Positions 1 to 7,769 are shown, counted from the first letter of the stretch. The stretch is 13,094 nucleotides of DNA from Bacteroidales bacterium UBA3868 (GCA_002392325.1 DGGS01000126.1:1-13094); one strand, 5' to 3'. Made by a program: numbers and translations. Notes: generated by a model not told the origin, from the sequence alone.

Positions 1-3000
1 GCTCACAATGGACAACACATTGAATATGTAGCTAAAAACCATTGTGGTACTTCAGTATCTGATGCTGTAGAACTCACAGTTCATACTGTAGTTGCTCCTA
101 CCTTGGCTCTGGCAGTTCCTGCTAAGACCTTCTGTGCTGGTGAAGCTATTGAGTTGACTGACATTACCATCACACACAATACGACTGCTGGTGTTGTCGA
201 CACTAATTACACATTAGGAGGTGCTCCTTATACGCTTGGTACTCCTCTTACCGCTTCTGATAATGGTAAAGAATTGGTTGCTAATGTCGGTTACGATTGC
301 GGTAGCGCTATTGCTTCTAATCCGGTCTCTATCGTGGTTAATGATACAGCAAATCTGGTTCTTCCTACTACAAATGATACGCTTTGTATCGCCGGTGGTG
401 CATACACATTTACTGTTAACATGAATGAAGGTAATACAATTACTGCTACTGCTAATAACACTAAGGTCTCTGTGGATGTTGTCCCTAACAGCGGTTCAAG
501 TGTAGACATTACTGTTACTCCTGTTGCAGTTGGCAACGTTACTGTGACTATTACCTCTACGGCTGCTGGTAATTGCGGCGTGAAGACAGCTGATGTAGTA
601 TTCTTCGTTGGTCAAAAACCGATTGTTGCTAAACCTGCTGATGTAGTTGCATGTGCGGGTGACATTATTACGCCTGCCGTACCTTCTATTACTGCTAATG
701 GTATTATCAGAAAACAAGGTTGGAGAATTGGAGGTTCAGATGTTGATCTTACAGTTACTCATATGACAACCGCTATGAATGGTGCTCAACTTACTTATTA
801 TGTTGAGAACTTCTGTGGTGAGACTGTGTCTGATCCTGCAATACTCACCGTTAATGACACTGCTGATCTTTTTGTAGCTCATACCATTTCTTCTGATGAT
901 ACATTATGTGTTGGCTCCACATTTGCTATTACTGATATTTTAGTGAACCCGACCAACGTGCTGTCATACACTGTAACTCCTGCTGGTGCAATTACCTTCA
1001 CCAAATCTGGTGATGAGCATGTTGCTCCTGGTGCTTCGTTAACACTTACAGGTGTTGCTGCTGAGAATGTCACCGTTACCATAACATCTACTGATCTTTG
1101 TGGTGCTCCTAAGAGCATTACTATCCCGTTCGTAGTAAGCGAGCCCGCTACTATTGCAGCAATCGCAGCTCCTGCTGCAGTTTGCGAAGGTGAAGTCCTT
1201 GCTTTGACCGCTCCGACTATAACCGATAATGGTAACAGCAACATTCACGCTCAAGGTTGGGAAGTTAAGAAAACAGGTGAAACCGCTTTCTCCGCTTTCG
1301 ATCCTACAACTCCAATGACACATGCTCATGACGGAGCTGACCTTCGTTACATGGTTGAGAATGCTTGTGGTACTGTTTACTCTAATGTTGTGACTATTAC
1401 AGTTAATGACACCGCTAAGCTCACTGCTCCTGCTAATGCTACTCAGACAGTATGTAACAATAGCGCTATTGCGAATATTGTTATGACCACTAACAAACCG
1501 CTTGCACTCTCTACTGAGCTTACAAATGCTGGTCTGACTGTTTCCGGTAATACTATTTCCGGTACGGTTAGCATTCCTTCTACTGAAACATTCCCGTACT
1601 CCTTGACAGGTACTGTCTCCACTGTTTCAACAGATTGTCCTGCTTACGACAAGACCGAGACTATTACCATTACGGTTACTGAAAAACCTGTTGTAACGCT
1701 TACTGCACCTGATGTGGTTTGCGACGGTGATGATATCTCTTCTACCTACACTGTTGTTGACAATGGTTCAGCTATTACCTCTCAAGGTTACGAAATCAGC
1801 ACATCCACTGCTATGCTTGGTTATTACACTGCTTGGACAGCCGCTCCTAAAGCAACAATTGCCGATCATGACCACTACATTTACTATTCAGCTACCAACA
1901 ATTGCGGTACCACTACTTCTGATACCTTCCAATTGAAGGTTGCCGGTCATGCCACTGTGGTTATTGATCCTTCTATGTTCCGCGACACTTGTGCTAATAA
2001 CCCGTTCAGCGACTTCCTGATTGGTGAGCCTACTGTTACTTTGGCTACAGACGCTACTGTTGCAGTTGATACTCTCTGGTTGAAGAAAGAAGGTGCTAAC
2101 TACACTGCTATTGAACCGACCACCGCTATTGCTGATCCTACTTCAGTTGTTTGCGTTGTTGTGACTGAATGCTTCAGAGACACTTCCAATGTTGTTGCTC
2201 TCGCATTCGATAAGGCTCCTGAGTTCGCTAACTCTACTCCGTTCACAACTGCTAACTTCACCGTTTGCGAAGGCACTCCGTTCACGGATCCTGGTCTGAC
2301 TGTTGGTGATGATAACACTTATGACATTATTGCCAATACTGATGGTGCGGTTACCTTGACCTGGACTATCGATGGCGTTGCTATGGACTTCACCACCGCA
2401 TACGACCATGCTTCCTTCGATGGTAAAGATGTTAAGTTGGTTGTTTCCAACGATTGTGGTAGCGTTGAGTACAGCGTGCCTGCTGTTATCCGTGAACTTC
2501 CTGTTCCCGAGATGCTGAAGGATACCACCGTTTGTGCCGATCCTGCTAACACCTTCACTTTGAGTGTTGCTAATGAGAATTCTACTTCCACTTATGAGTG
2601 GTTCGGTTCTGACAATGCTACTGTCGCCACTACAGCTACTGCTACTTTGCCTGCCGGCATTGTTGACACTGTGATGACATTCTATGTTGTTGAAACGGAT
2701 AAATATGGTTGTATTTCTCAAAACAGAATCAATGTGTCACCTGACACCATCGCTTCCGATGTGATTACCGTTAAGGTTACTTCCAAACCTGCCTTCATCT
2801 TCACCGATATGGCTGGTACTGTAACCCACGACATCAATTCTTCTATCAACAACTCGACCACTGCTTACAAGTGGACGGTTGATACCAAGTGCTACACTGA
2901 TATGGATACCAAGGTGTTTGTGAACTTCTACATCTATCATGACGGTGTTCTGATTCCGGCTTCCGAAATCAGTCAGTACCTCACTACACCTACCACTACT

Positions 3001-3687
3001 ATTAATGGTGTTGACCATTCTTGGAATACTAACCAGTATGTTGAATTCACCAGTGGAGACGGTACATCCACTCGTACGGATTACGCGTTCTATACCACTA
3101 TGGTTAACCACTATCCGCATTCTAACCTCAGTGGTGCCGCTTATGACTTCGACTGGTTGTATCTGCACTTCGTATCCTCCAGATTCTTCACCAACACGAT
3201 GGCTCAGTTCCTGCAGACTGGTGATTATGAGATCCATTATGAGTTGTATGCTACTGATGGTTCCGAAATCAACTACTACTATAAAGATGGTGGTGTAACC
3301 CAAAAGATTGGTGGTCACAACTATGTTGGTGCTACTCTCCTGACTTCTGATGTGTTCACCATCCATGTTGATGATGGTCCTGCTTATGACAATACTGAGG
3401 CTCCTGAAATTCCTGAGGTTCTCAATATCTCTGACGAACCCACTGTGAAACTCTACCCGAACCCGACAACCGACAAGGTTAACGTTCGTATCGAAGGTAT
3501 GAGTGGCAATGCAGTCGTTAAGATTACGACCCTCACCGGTAAGACCGTTGCTCAGAAGTCCATCAATATTGCTAGCAAGTCTGTTGTTGAGCACTTCGAT
3601 GTCTCTGAGTTCACACCTGGTGTGTATGTACTGCAAATTGTAAGCGACGATGCTGTTATTTCACGCAAACTCGTCATTACTAAATAA
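1..3687 (+). CDS. Large secreted Ig-like repeat protein with type IX sorting domain (5' partial)
   Basis: The reading frame is open from base 1, so the true start lies upstream; TTG at 103 is an internal codon. The visible part is 1228 residues, rich in Thr, Ala and Val and poor in Arg. Residues 45-927 form ten modules of 84-92 residues, each with a Cys near its start and another about 54-64 residues later, often in the form N-x-C-G. Residues 928-1148 are a non-repeated region rich in Tyr, Trp, Phe and His. Residues 1149-1228 begin VKLYPNPTTDKVNV and end GVYVLQIVSDD...KLVITK, the classic T9SS type A sorting domain. By family knowledge such proteins cross the outer membrane through the Por system and are usually cleaved and attached to the cell surface or released. 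A surface adhesin or structural role is inference; no catalytic motif is visible. The gene ends with TAA and is followed directly by a strong terminator. Confidence 0.9.
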   Translation, partial: AHNGQHIEYVAKNHCGTSVSDAVELTVHTVVAPTLALAVPAKTFCAGEAIELTDITITHNTTAGVVDTNYTLGGAPYTLGTPLTASDNGKELVANVGYDCGSAIASNPVSIVVNDTANLVLPTTNDTLCIAGGAYTFTVNMNEGNTITATANNTKVSVDVVPNSGSSVDITVTPVAVGNVTVTITSTAAGNCGVKTADVVFFVGQKPIVAKPADVVACAGDIITPAVPSITANGIIRKQGWRIGGSDVDLTVTHMTTAMNGAQLTYYVENFCGETVSDPAILTVNDTADLFVAHTISSDDTLCVGSTFAITDILVNPTNVLSYTVTPAGAITFTKSGDEHVAPGASLTLTGVAAENVTVTITSTDLCGAPKSITIPFVVSEPATIAAIAAPAAVCEGEVLALTAPTITDNGNSNIHAQGWEVKKTGETAFSAFDPTTPMTHAHDGADLRYMVENACGTVYSNVVTITVNDTAKLTAPANATQTVCNNSAIANIVMTTNKPLALSTELTNAGLTVSGNTISGTVSIPSTETFPYSLTGTVSTVSTDCPAYDKTETITITVTEKPVVTLTAPDVVCDGDDISSTYTVVDNGSAITSQGYEISTSTAMLGYYTAWTAAPKATIADHDHYIYYSATNNCGTTTSDTFQLKVAGHATVVIDPSMFRDTCANNPFSDFLIGEPTVTLATDATVAVDTLWLKKEGANYTAIEPTTAIADPTSVVCVVVTECFRDTSNVVALAFDKAPEFANSTPFTTANFTVCEGTPFTDPGLTVGDDNTYDIIANTDGAVTLTWTIDGVAMDFTTAYDHASFDGKDVKLVVSNDCGSVEYSVPAVIRELPVPEMLKDTTVCADPANTFTLSVANENSTSTYEWFGSDNATVATTATATLPAGIVDTVMTFYVVETDKYGCISQNRINVSPDTIASDVITVKVTSKPAFIFTDMAGTVTHDINSSINNSTTAYKWTVDTKCYTDMDTKVFVNFYIYHDGVLIPASEISQYLTTPTTTINGVDHSWNTNQYVEFTSGDGTSTRTDYAFYTTMVNHYPHSNLSGAAYDFDWLYLHFVSSRFFTNTMAQFLQTGDYEIHYELYATDGSEINYYYKDGGVTQKIGGHNYVGATLLTSDVFTIHVDDGPAYDNTEAPEIPEVLNISDEPTVKLYPNPTTDKVNVRIEGMSGNAVVKITTLTGKTVAQKSINIASKSVVEHFDVSEFTPGVYVLQIVSDDAVISRKLVITK
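133..2787 (+). repeat. Ten tandem cysteine-paired Ig-like modules in two alternating types
   Basis: First cysteines fall at window residues 45, 129, 218, 303, 395, 485, 574, 664, 756 and 845, giving spacings of 84, 89, 85, 92, 90, 89, 90, 92 and 89. Their partners fall at 100, 192, 272, 367, 456, 546, 635, 724, 819 and 904. Odd-numbered modules share a pattern of C-x-G, a G-W or G-Y in the middle, D/N-G then L-x-Y, N-x-C-G and a closing strand. Even-numbered modules lack the W and carry strand motifs such as VTVTITST. A further partial module precedes residue 45 with its second Cys at residue 20, so the array extends upstream. Divergence increases toward the C-terminus. Disulfide pairing within each module is inferred from spacing and from the extracellular location. 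Confidence 0.8.
3445..3684 (+). other. Type IX secretion system C-terminal sorting domain (type A)
   Basis: The last 80 residues of the surface protein carry the usual blocks of this domain: a first strand with YPNPTTDKVNVRI, a central V-x-I-x-x-L-T-G-K-T-V strand pair, F-x-P-G-V-Y-V-L near the end, and a terminal K-L-V-I-T-K. This domain directs export through the Por/T9SS translocon and is normally removed by the PorU sortase. The translocon genes themselves are not in this window. Confidence 0.92.
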
Positions 3688-3708
3688 TCAATAGTTATTA
3701 TCATACTT

Positions 3709-3744
3709 AAGGGAGTTGTGCCTTACTTCACAACTCCCTTTTTT
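3709..3744 (+). terminator. Rho-independent terminator after the surface-protein gene
   Basis: A perfect 12-bp stem pairs 3709-3720 (AAGGGAGTTGTG) with 3729-3740 (CACAACTCCCTT) around an 8-base loop, and runs straight into a T tract ending near 3744. On the opposite strand the stem is not followed by a T run, so it should act only on + strand transcription. It starts 21 bases after the upstream stop codon and ends 15 bases before the next start. Confidence 0.9.
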
Positions 3745-3755
3745 ATTACTGATTC

Positions 3756-5546
3756 ATGAAAAAAAACACCAACTTCCTTTTTTCCTTGGCAAGGCGCTAT
3801 AGTCTTCGCCTGTTGTTGGTGTTTTTTTTCAATATTTTATCTGTGCTGCTAACGGTTTCAGTCTTTATGATGATTGAACCGTTTTGTCAGTTGCTTTTTC
3901 AAGGTCATCTTGGAAAATTGAATCCGATATCCGGCTTGTTCGTTTCCTTCCTTAGTCATTTCATATCGCTTGATACTATCGGACATTCCATATTCGGACT
4001 GATCACACTTGCCATCGTCTTGTATCTGTTCAAGAATCTGTTCTTTTACGCTTCACAATGGGTGATGGCCTCTGTGCGTAGTGATCTCATTTATTCTTTA
4101 CGCAATAAGTTATATGACAAGATTCTCCACCTCCCACTTGGTTATTTTACACACCAACGGCGTGGCGATGTGGTTTCCAGGGCGGTTAATGACACCCATG
4201 AGATTGAGTTTACCATACTCAGTGCTATCAGGACATTTTTGGTGGAGCCCATAACTTCGGTCTTCTATATTGTGGTGCTGTTTTGTATCAGTGTCCGTCT
4301 TTCCTTATACTCCATTTTACTGCTCCCTATTACTTTTGTGATTATCGGGAGAATCTCCAAGTCTTTGCGTAAGGATGCGAAAACTTCCAAGCAGCGATTG
4401 GGTTCGTTGCTCTCACATGTGGAGGAGACGCTGTCAGGCTTGCGCATTATTAAGGGTTTTAATGCTCAGCGAAACGCCCTATCGGTATTTAACCGTTTAA
4501 ATCAGCAATATTCCGATAAACAGACCATTATTTATCGCAAGACAGATTTGGCGTCTCCGTTTAGTGAGTTTTTGGGCGTTACCGTAGTGATGATTGTGCT
4601 GGTTATTGGAGGAATTATGGTTTTGTCACCTGCCTCGACCCTATCTGCCGGAATGTTCATCACCTATATAGCGCTGTTCTCCCAGTTGATCAATCCTGTA
4701 AAAAACATATCCACGGCTATAGCAAATTACAAGCGCGGACAGTCGGCTTTAGACCGTTTGGATGAGATACTTTCTGTTGAAGACACGATTTTGGAACCTG
4801 AAAATCCTGTTCCTATCACTGCGCTCAATAAGCAAATTGATTTTAAGGATTTGTCGTTTGACTATGATGGGAATCCGGTCCTTTCGCGCATATCCTTTAC
4901 GCTAAAAAAAGGAGAAACGACAGCATTGATTGGGCAGTCTGGCGCTGGAAAGACTACTATTGCGGACCTGTTGGAGCGTTTTTATGATCCTGTTAGCGGA
5001 GCTGTTCTGCTGGATGGCACGGATATCCGTCAATTTTCCATCGCCCAGTATCGCAATCTTTTCTCTTTGGTTTCGCAGGATATAGTGCTTTTTCATGATT
5101 CCATATATAATAATATTGTGATGGGCATGAAGAATGTGAGTATGGAGGATGTGATAGAGGCGTCCAAGGTTGCGAACATCTACGATTTCATACAAACCTT
5201 GCCCGATGGTTTCAATTATTCGATAGGGGATAGGGGCATGATGTTGTCGGGTGGCCAGCGCCAGCGAATCAGTATTGCCCGTGCGGTTTTGCGCAACACA
5301 CCAATCCTGATTCTGGACGAGGCGACATCGGCTATGGACACGGAGTCCGAGCAGGCGGTTCAGGTTGCGTTGAGGAACATTATGCGGAACCGTACCGTCC
5401 TGGTTATCGCGCACCGTTTGTCAACTGTTCAGAATGCCGATAACATTGTGGTTTTGGATAAAGGAAATATTGTTGAGCAAGGAAAACATGAGCAATTGAT
5501 GAATAAAAAAGGATATTATTACAAACTAATTCAAATACAGCAATAA
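3756..5546 (+). CDS. ABC exporter, MsbA-like transmembrane/ATPase half-transporter
   Basis: This 596-residue protein fuses an exporter-type membrane domain to an ATPase, the usual layout of homodimeric MsbA-type transporters. Hydrophobic segments lie at about residues 18-40, 76-98, 161-180, 182-200, 272-291 and 297-314, which gives six helices. The ATPase carries Walker A GQSGAGKTT (393-401), Q-loop Gln441, signature LSGGQRQR (497-504), Walker B ILILDE with Asp521 and Glu522, and the switch His553. All catalytic residues are present, so it should be active. In Bacteroidota, close relatives are often annotated as lipid A flippase MsbA, but substrate cannot be read from sequence; a multidrug or other lipid exporter is possible. 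The ATG has an A-rich stretch after it rather than a Shine-Dalgarno before it. The gene overlaps trmB by one base and probably shares its transcript. Confidence 0.9.
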   Translation: MKKNTNFLFSLARRYSLRLLLVFFFNILSVLLTVSVFMMIEPFCQLLFQGHLGKLNPISGLFVSFLSHFISLDTIGHSIFGLITLAIVLYLFKNLFFYASQWVMASVRSDLIYSLRNKLYDKILHLPLGYFTHQRRGDVVSRAVNDTHEIEFTILSAIRTFLVEPITSVFYIVVLFCISVRLSLYSILLLPITFVIIGRISKSLRKDAKTSKQRLGSLLSHVEETLSGLRIIKGFNAQRNALSVFNRLNQQYSDKQTIIYRKTDLASPFSEFLGVTVVMIVLVIGGIMVLSPASTLSAGMFITYIALFSQLINPVKNISTAIANYKRGQSALDRLDEILSVEDTILEPENPVPITALNKQIDFKDLSFDYDGNPVLSRISFTLKKGETTALIGQSGAGKTTIADLLERFYDPVSGAVLLDGTDIRQFSIAQYRNLFSLVSQDIVLFHDSIYNNIVMGMKNVSMEDVIEASKVANIYDFIQTLPDGFNYSIGDRGMMLSGGQRQRISIARAVLRNTPILILDEATSAMDTESEQAVQVALRNIMRNRTVLVIAHRLSTVQNADNIVVLDKGNIVEQGKHEQLMNKKGYYYKLIQIQQ

Positions 5547-6208
5547 TGGCTAAACACAAACTTAGAAGATTTGCTGAAAACGAGACATTTGGGAATCTTT
5601 TCCAGCATACCAGTTATGACCGTCAGAACATCCCGTTCCCGTTGAAGGGGCATTGGGGTGAGGAATATTTTCACAACAGCAATCCCATCACGGTCGAGCT
5701 TGGTTGTGGGAAGGGTGACTATACCATAGCCTTGGCGAAGCGTTATCCGGAGCGCAATTTCATAGGTATTGACCGGAAAGGTGCGCGGTTGTGGCGCGGG
5801 TGCAAGGATGCGATTGAAGGGGAAATGAAGAATGTGGCTTTTCTCCGTATAAACATCGACAATATCGGGTATTATTTTGCGAAGGGCGAGGTTAGTGAGA
5901 TATGGGTCACGTTCCCTGATCCGCAGCCCAAGAGTGAGCGTCGCCGTTTGGTGTCGCCGCGCTTTGTCGGTTTTTACCGTGAGGTGTTGCCGGAGGGAGG
6001 TGGTGTGTTGAACCTCAAGACGGACAGCCGGGAATTGTATGGATATGTGCGAGAGACCGCTCCGATTGAGCAGTGGGGAGTGTTGGAGGATGTGGAGGAT
6101 GTGTATGCCCAGTCTTCGAATCCGTTACTCACTGAGGTTCAGACCTTTTACGAGAAAATGTGGTTGGCGGAGGGCAGGACGATCTCCTATCTTCGGTTGA
6201 AGGTTTAA
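5546..6208 (+). CDS. trmB: tRNA (guanine-N7-)-methyltransferase TrmB
   Basis: TrmB transfers a methyl group from S-adenosylmethionine to N7 of G46 in the variable loop of many tRNAs, in the cytoplasm. The 220-residue protein has the SAM-binding motif VELGCGKGDYT (50-60), the acidic strand end IGIDRKGARLW (73-83), the family motif WVTFPDPQPK (120-129) with its FPDP core, LKTD (157-160), and the C-terminal TFYEKMW block (200-206), all typical of the TrmB family and of normal length. The start ATG shares its A with the last base of the upstream stop (TAATG), suggesting translational coupling to the ABC exporter gene. The stop TAA is followed by an AT-rich spacer before secE. Nothing looks truncated. 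Confidence 0.95.
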   Translation: MAKHKLRRFAENETFGNLFQHTSYDRQNIPFPLKGHWGEEYFHNSNPITVELGCGKGDYTIALAKRYPERNFIGIDRKGARLWRGCKDAIEGEMKNVAFLRINIDNIGYYFAKGEVSEIWVTFPDPQPKSERRRLVSPRFVGFYREVLPEGGGVLNLKTDSRELYGYVRETAPIEQWGVLEDVEDVYAQSSNPLLTEVQTFYEKMWLAEGRTISYLRLKV

Positions 6209-6262
6209 GGTTAAGGGAACAAAAATAATGCCAAAAAATATTTTTTTTTGATATTCAAGCTG

Positions 6263-6288
6263 TTGTAATAAAAAAAATACTATATTTG
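6263..6288 (+). promoter_or_regulatory. Candidate Bacteroidota promoter for the secE-nusG-rpl operon
   Basis: TATATTTG at 6281-6288 matches the Bacteroidota -7 element TAnnTTTG exactly and sits behind a run of A residues. A TTG at 6263-6265 could serve as the -33 element, but the 15-base spacer is shorter than the usual 17-23. Transcription would start around 6292-6296, leaving a leader of about 180 bases. It is the only match to the element I found in the intergenic stretches of the window. Confidence 0.55.
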
Positions 6289-6474
6289 CCAACTTGTTAG
6301 AAAATCGGCGAATAGCAGGGATGGAATGTTTATGACGACTTGATATAAAACTGATTATCAATGTATTATCTACCGTATTTTTTAACATAGGGTTGTTAGT
6401 GTGGGGATAGGGCAAATGCAAAAAGAGAGAGAAAAGTTTCTAAATACGAATATAAACAGAAAAAATATAAGGAA
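6289..6474 (+). other. Long leader region before secE
   Basis: About 186 bases separate the predicted promoter from secE. I see no tRNA: there is no T-loop GGTTCGA-type sequence and no cloverleaf. The clearest stem found by eye is weak, TTGATA (6340-6345) with TATCAA (6356-6361). TTGTTAG occurs twice, at 6294-6300 and 6393-6399. The last 60 bases are purine-rich. The stretch between trmB and the promoter (6209-6280) holds only an A6-T-A-T9 tract, which might act as a weak terminator. I recognise no known riboswitch. Confidence 0.4.
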
Positions 6475-6478
6475 ATGA
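6416..6478 (+). CDS. Possible 20-codon leader ORF overlapping the secE start
   Basis: ATG at 6416 opens a frame of 20 codons rich in Lys, Arg, Glu and Asn, closed by TGA at 6476-6478. That stop overlaps the secE ATG (6475-6477) in an ATGA arrangement. The overlap is the only argument for translation. The codons are A-rich like the surrounding leader and the peptide resembles nothing I know. It may be a chance frame. Confidence 0.2.
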   Translation: MQKEREKFLNTNINRKNIRK

Positions 6479-6663
6479 AAATAGTTAATTATTTTAAAGA
6501 GGTGTATGATGAGTTGGCTCACAAGACGAGTTGGCCCACCATGCAAGAACTTGGAAATAGTGTTGTGGTAGTGTCTATTGCTTCCCTTGTAATCGCGTTA
6601 ATCGTGTTTCTGATGGATGCTATCTTCAACTTGGGAATGGATTTGGTGTTCCCGGCTATGTAG
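6475..6663 (+). CDS. secE: Preprotein translocase subunit SecE
   Basis: SecE is the small essential clamp of the SecYEG channel in the inner membrane. The 62-residue protein is the short, single-helix form found in most bacteria. An amphipathic stretch (1-16) leads into the conserved K-T-S-W-P-T motif (17-22), then one membrane helix at about 28-47. The ATG at 6475 is preceded by AAGGAA at 6469-6474, nearly adjacent and probably too close to work as a normal Shine-Dalgarno site. It is followed after 40 bases by nusG, the standard partner, and heads the ribosomal protein and polymerase cluster. Confidence 0.95.
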   Translation: MKIVNYFKEVYDELAHKTSWPTMQELGNSVVVVSIASLVIALIVFLMDAIFNLGMDLVFPAM

Positions 6664-6703
6664 TTTTCTTTATCAGTGGTTGTTATATCCTAAATAGCGA
6701 ATC

Positions 6704-7258
6704 ATGGCAGAAGTTGAACGTAAATGGTATGTGATTAAAGCGGTCACGGGTACTGAGAAGAAGGTGAAGCAAAACATCGAGACCGAGGTTGAGCTTTCCC
6801 ATTTGAAGGACTACGTGTCGAAGGTGTTGATTCCGACGGAAAAAGTGCACCACATCACCAAGAGTGGAAAGAAGGTCGTGACTGAGAAGAACTATTTTCC
6901 GAGCTACATCTTCATAGAGGTGGCGAAGATGGAAGAGGTTTTCAGCATGATTTTGGACATTCCTGGTGTGTTGGGCTTTGTCGGTTGCAAGCACAAGAGC
7001 GATATTCCCACACCGTTGCGTCCGGCGGAAGTCTCCCGGTTGTTGGGCAAGGTTGATGAGTTGATGACTCAAGACGATTCATTCATCCAGCCGTTCACAG
7101 TTGGGGAGGAGATTAAGGTTATTGACGGGCCTTTCAACACATTCAACGGGTTTATCGAGGAGATAGACACGGAGAAGAAGAAGTTGAAGATTATGGTGAA
7201 AATCTTCGGCCGTAAGACCCCGCTTGAGTTGGGTTTTATGCAAGTTGAAAAAATATAA
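6704..7258 (+). CDS. nusG: Transcription termination/antitermination factor NusG
   Basis: NusG binds the clamp helices of RNA polymerase, raises processivity, and links transcription to Rho or to ribosomal protein S10. The 184-residue protein opens with KWYVIKAVTGTEKKV (7-21), the first strand and helix of the NGN domain, which also holds NYFPSYIFIE (63-72) and IPGVLGFVG (86-94). A linker leads to the KOW domain at about 132-184, with VGEEIKVIDGPFNTFNG (133-149). Length is normal, with no large insertion of the kind seen in specialised paralogues such as UpxY, so this is the housekeeping copy. The start lies in the context atcATGGCA. A 39-base spacer without a visible terminator or promoter leads to rplK. 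Confidence 0.96.
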   Translation: MAEVERKWYVIKAVTGTEKKVKQNIETEVELSHLKDYVSKVLIPTEKVHHITKSGKKVVTEKNYFPSYIFIEVAKMEEVFSMILDIPGVLGFVGCKHKSDIPTPLRPAEVSRLLGKVDELMTQDDSFIQPFTVGEEIKVIDGPFNTFNGFIEEIDTEKKKLKIMVKIFGRKTPLELGFMQVEKI

Positions 7259-7297
7259 CGCCGCTATAGTTACAAACAATTAAATCAATTAAAAAAA

Positions 7298-7747
7298 ATG
7301 GCAAAAGAAGTAGCTGGATTAATTAAGTTACAAATTAAAGGAGGAGCCGCCAATCCAGCACCCCCAGTAGGTCCCGCTTTGGGTTCGAAGGGTGTGAACA
7401 TCATGGACTTTTGCAAGCAGTTCAATGCGCGTACGCAGGAAATGGCTGGCAAAATCATCCCTGTTGTGATTACGGTTTACAAGGACAAGTCCTTTGACTT
7501 CATCACGAAGACGCCTCCGGTTGCTGTACAGATTAAGGAAGCAGCCAAACTTCAAAAAGGTTCCGGTGAACCTAACCGCTCCAAAGTGGGTTCCATCACA
7601 TGGGATCAGGTGCGTACCATTGCCGAGACCAAGATGAACGACTTGAACTGTTTCGAGGTTGAGTCCGCTATGTCTATGGTGGCCGGTACAGCGCGCAGTT
7701 TGGGCGTTACCGTAAAAGGTGGCCAGAATCCTTTTGAGAAAAATTAA
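7298..7747 (+). CDS. rplK: 50S ribosomal protein L11
   Basis: L11 binds domain II of 23S rRNA (the GTPase-associated centre) and works with elongation factors and RelA-type stringent response. The 149-residue protein has the proline-rich N-terminal segment [18 protein letters not shown] (19-36), the linker KTPP (71-74), and the C-terminal rRNA-binding domain ending in [13 protein letters not shown] (129-141). It is slightly longer than E. coli L11 because of a short polar tail. The start follows a run of eight A residues and no Shine-Dalgarno sequence. rplA begins 22 bases after the stop, as in the classic L11 operon. Confidence 0.97.
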   Translation: MAKEVAGLIKLQIKGGAANPAPPVGPALGSKGVNIMDFCKQFNARTQEMAGKIIPVVITVYKDKSFDFITKTPPVAVQIKEAAKLQKGSGEPNRSKVGSITWDQVRTIAETKMNDLNCFEVESAMSMVAGTARSLGVTVKGGQNPFEKN

Positions 7748-7769
7748 TAACAAGTAAAAAACAAATCAC

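Noticed and set aside
103..105. TTG as a start codon for the surface protein
   Set aside because: The same frame is open and repeat-like from base 1 (N-H-C-G at residues 18-21 belongs to an earlier module), so the gene starts upstream of the window.
133..2787. CRISPR array or nucleotide-level tandem repeat
   Set aside because: Repetition is at protein level with variable 84-92 codon spacing and diverged DNA; there are no short identical repeats with spacers.
2737..3636. 299-codon minus-strand open frame under the surface-protein C-terminus
   Set aside because: It is antisense to a clear sorting-domain protein, with low-complexity translation and no recognisable motif.
6233..6249. A-run followed by T9 as a terminator or a phase-variable tract
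   Set aside because: The A6-T-A-T9 tract gives only a weak A/T hairpin, and the tract is intergenic and about 30 bases above the predicted promoter element. There is no evidence for either role.
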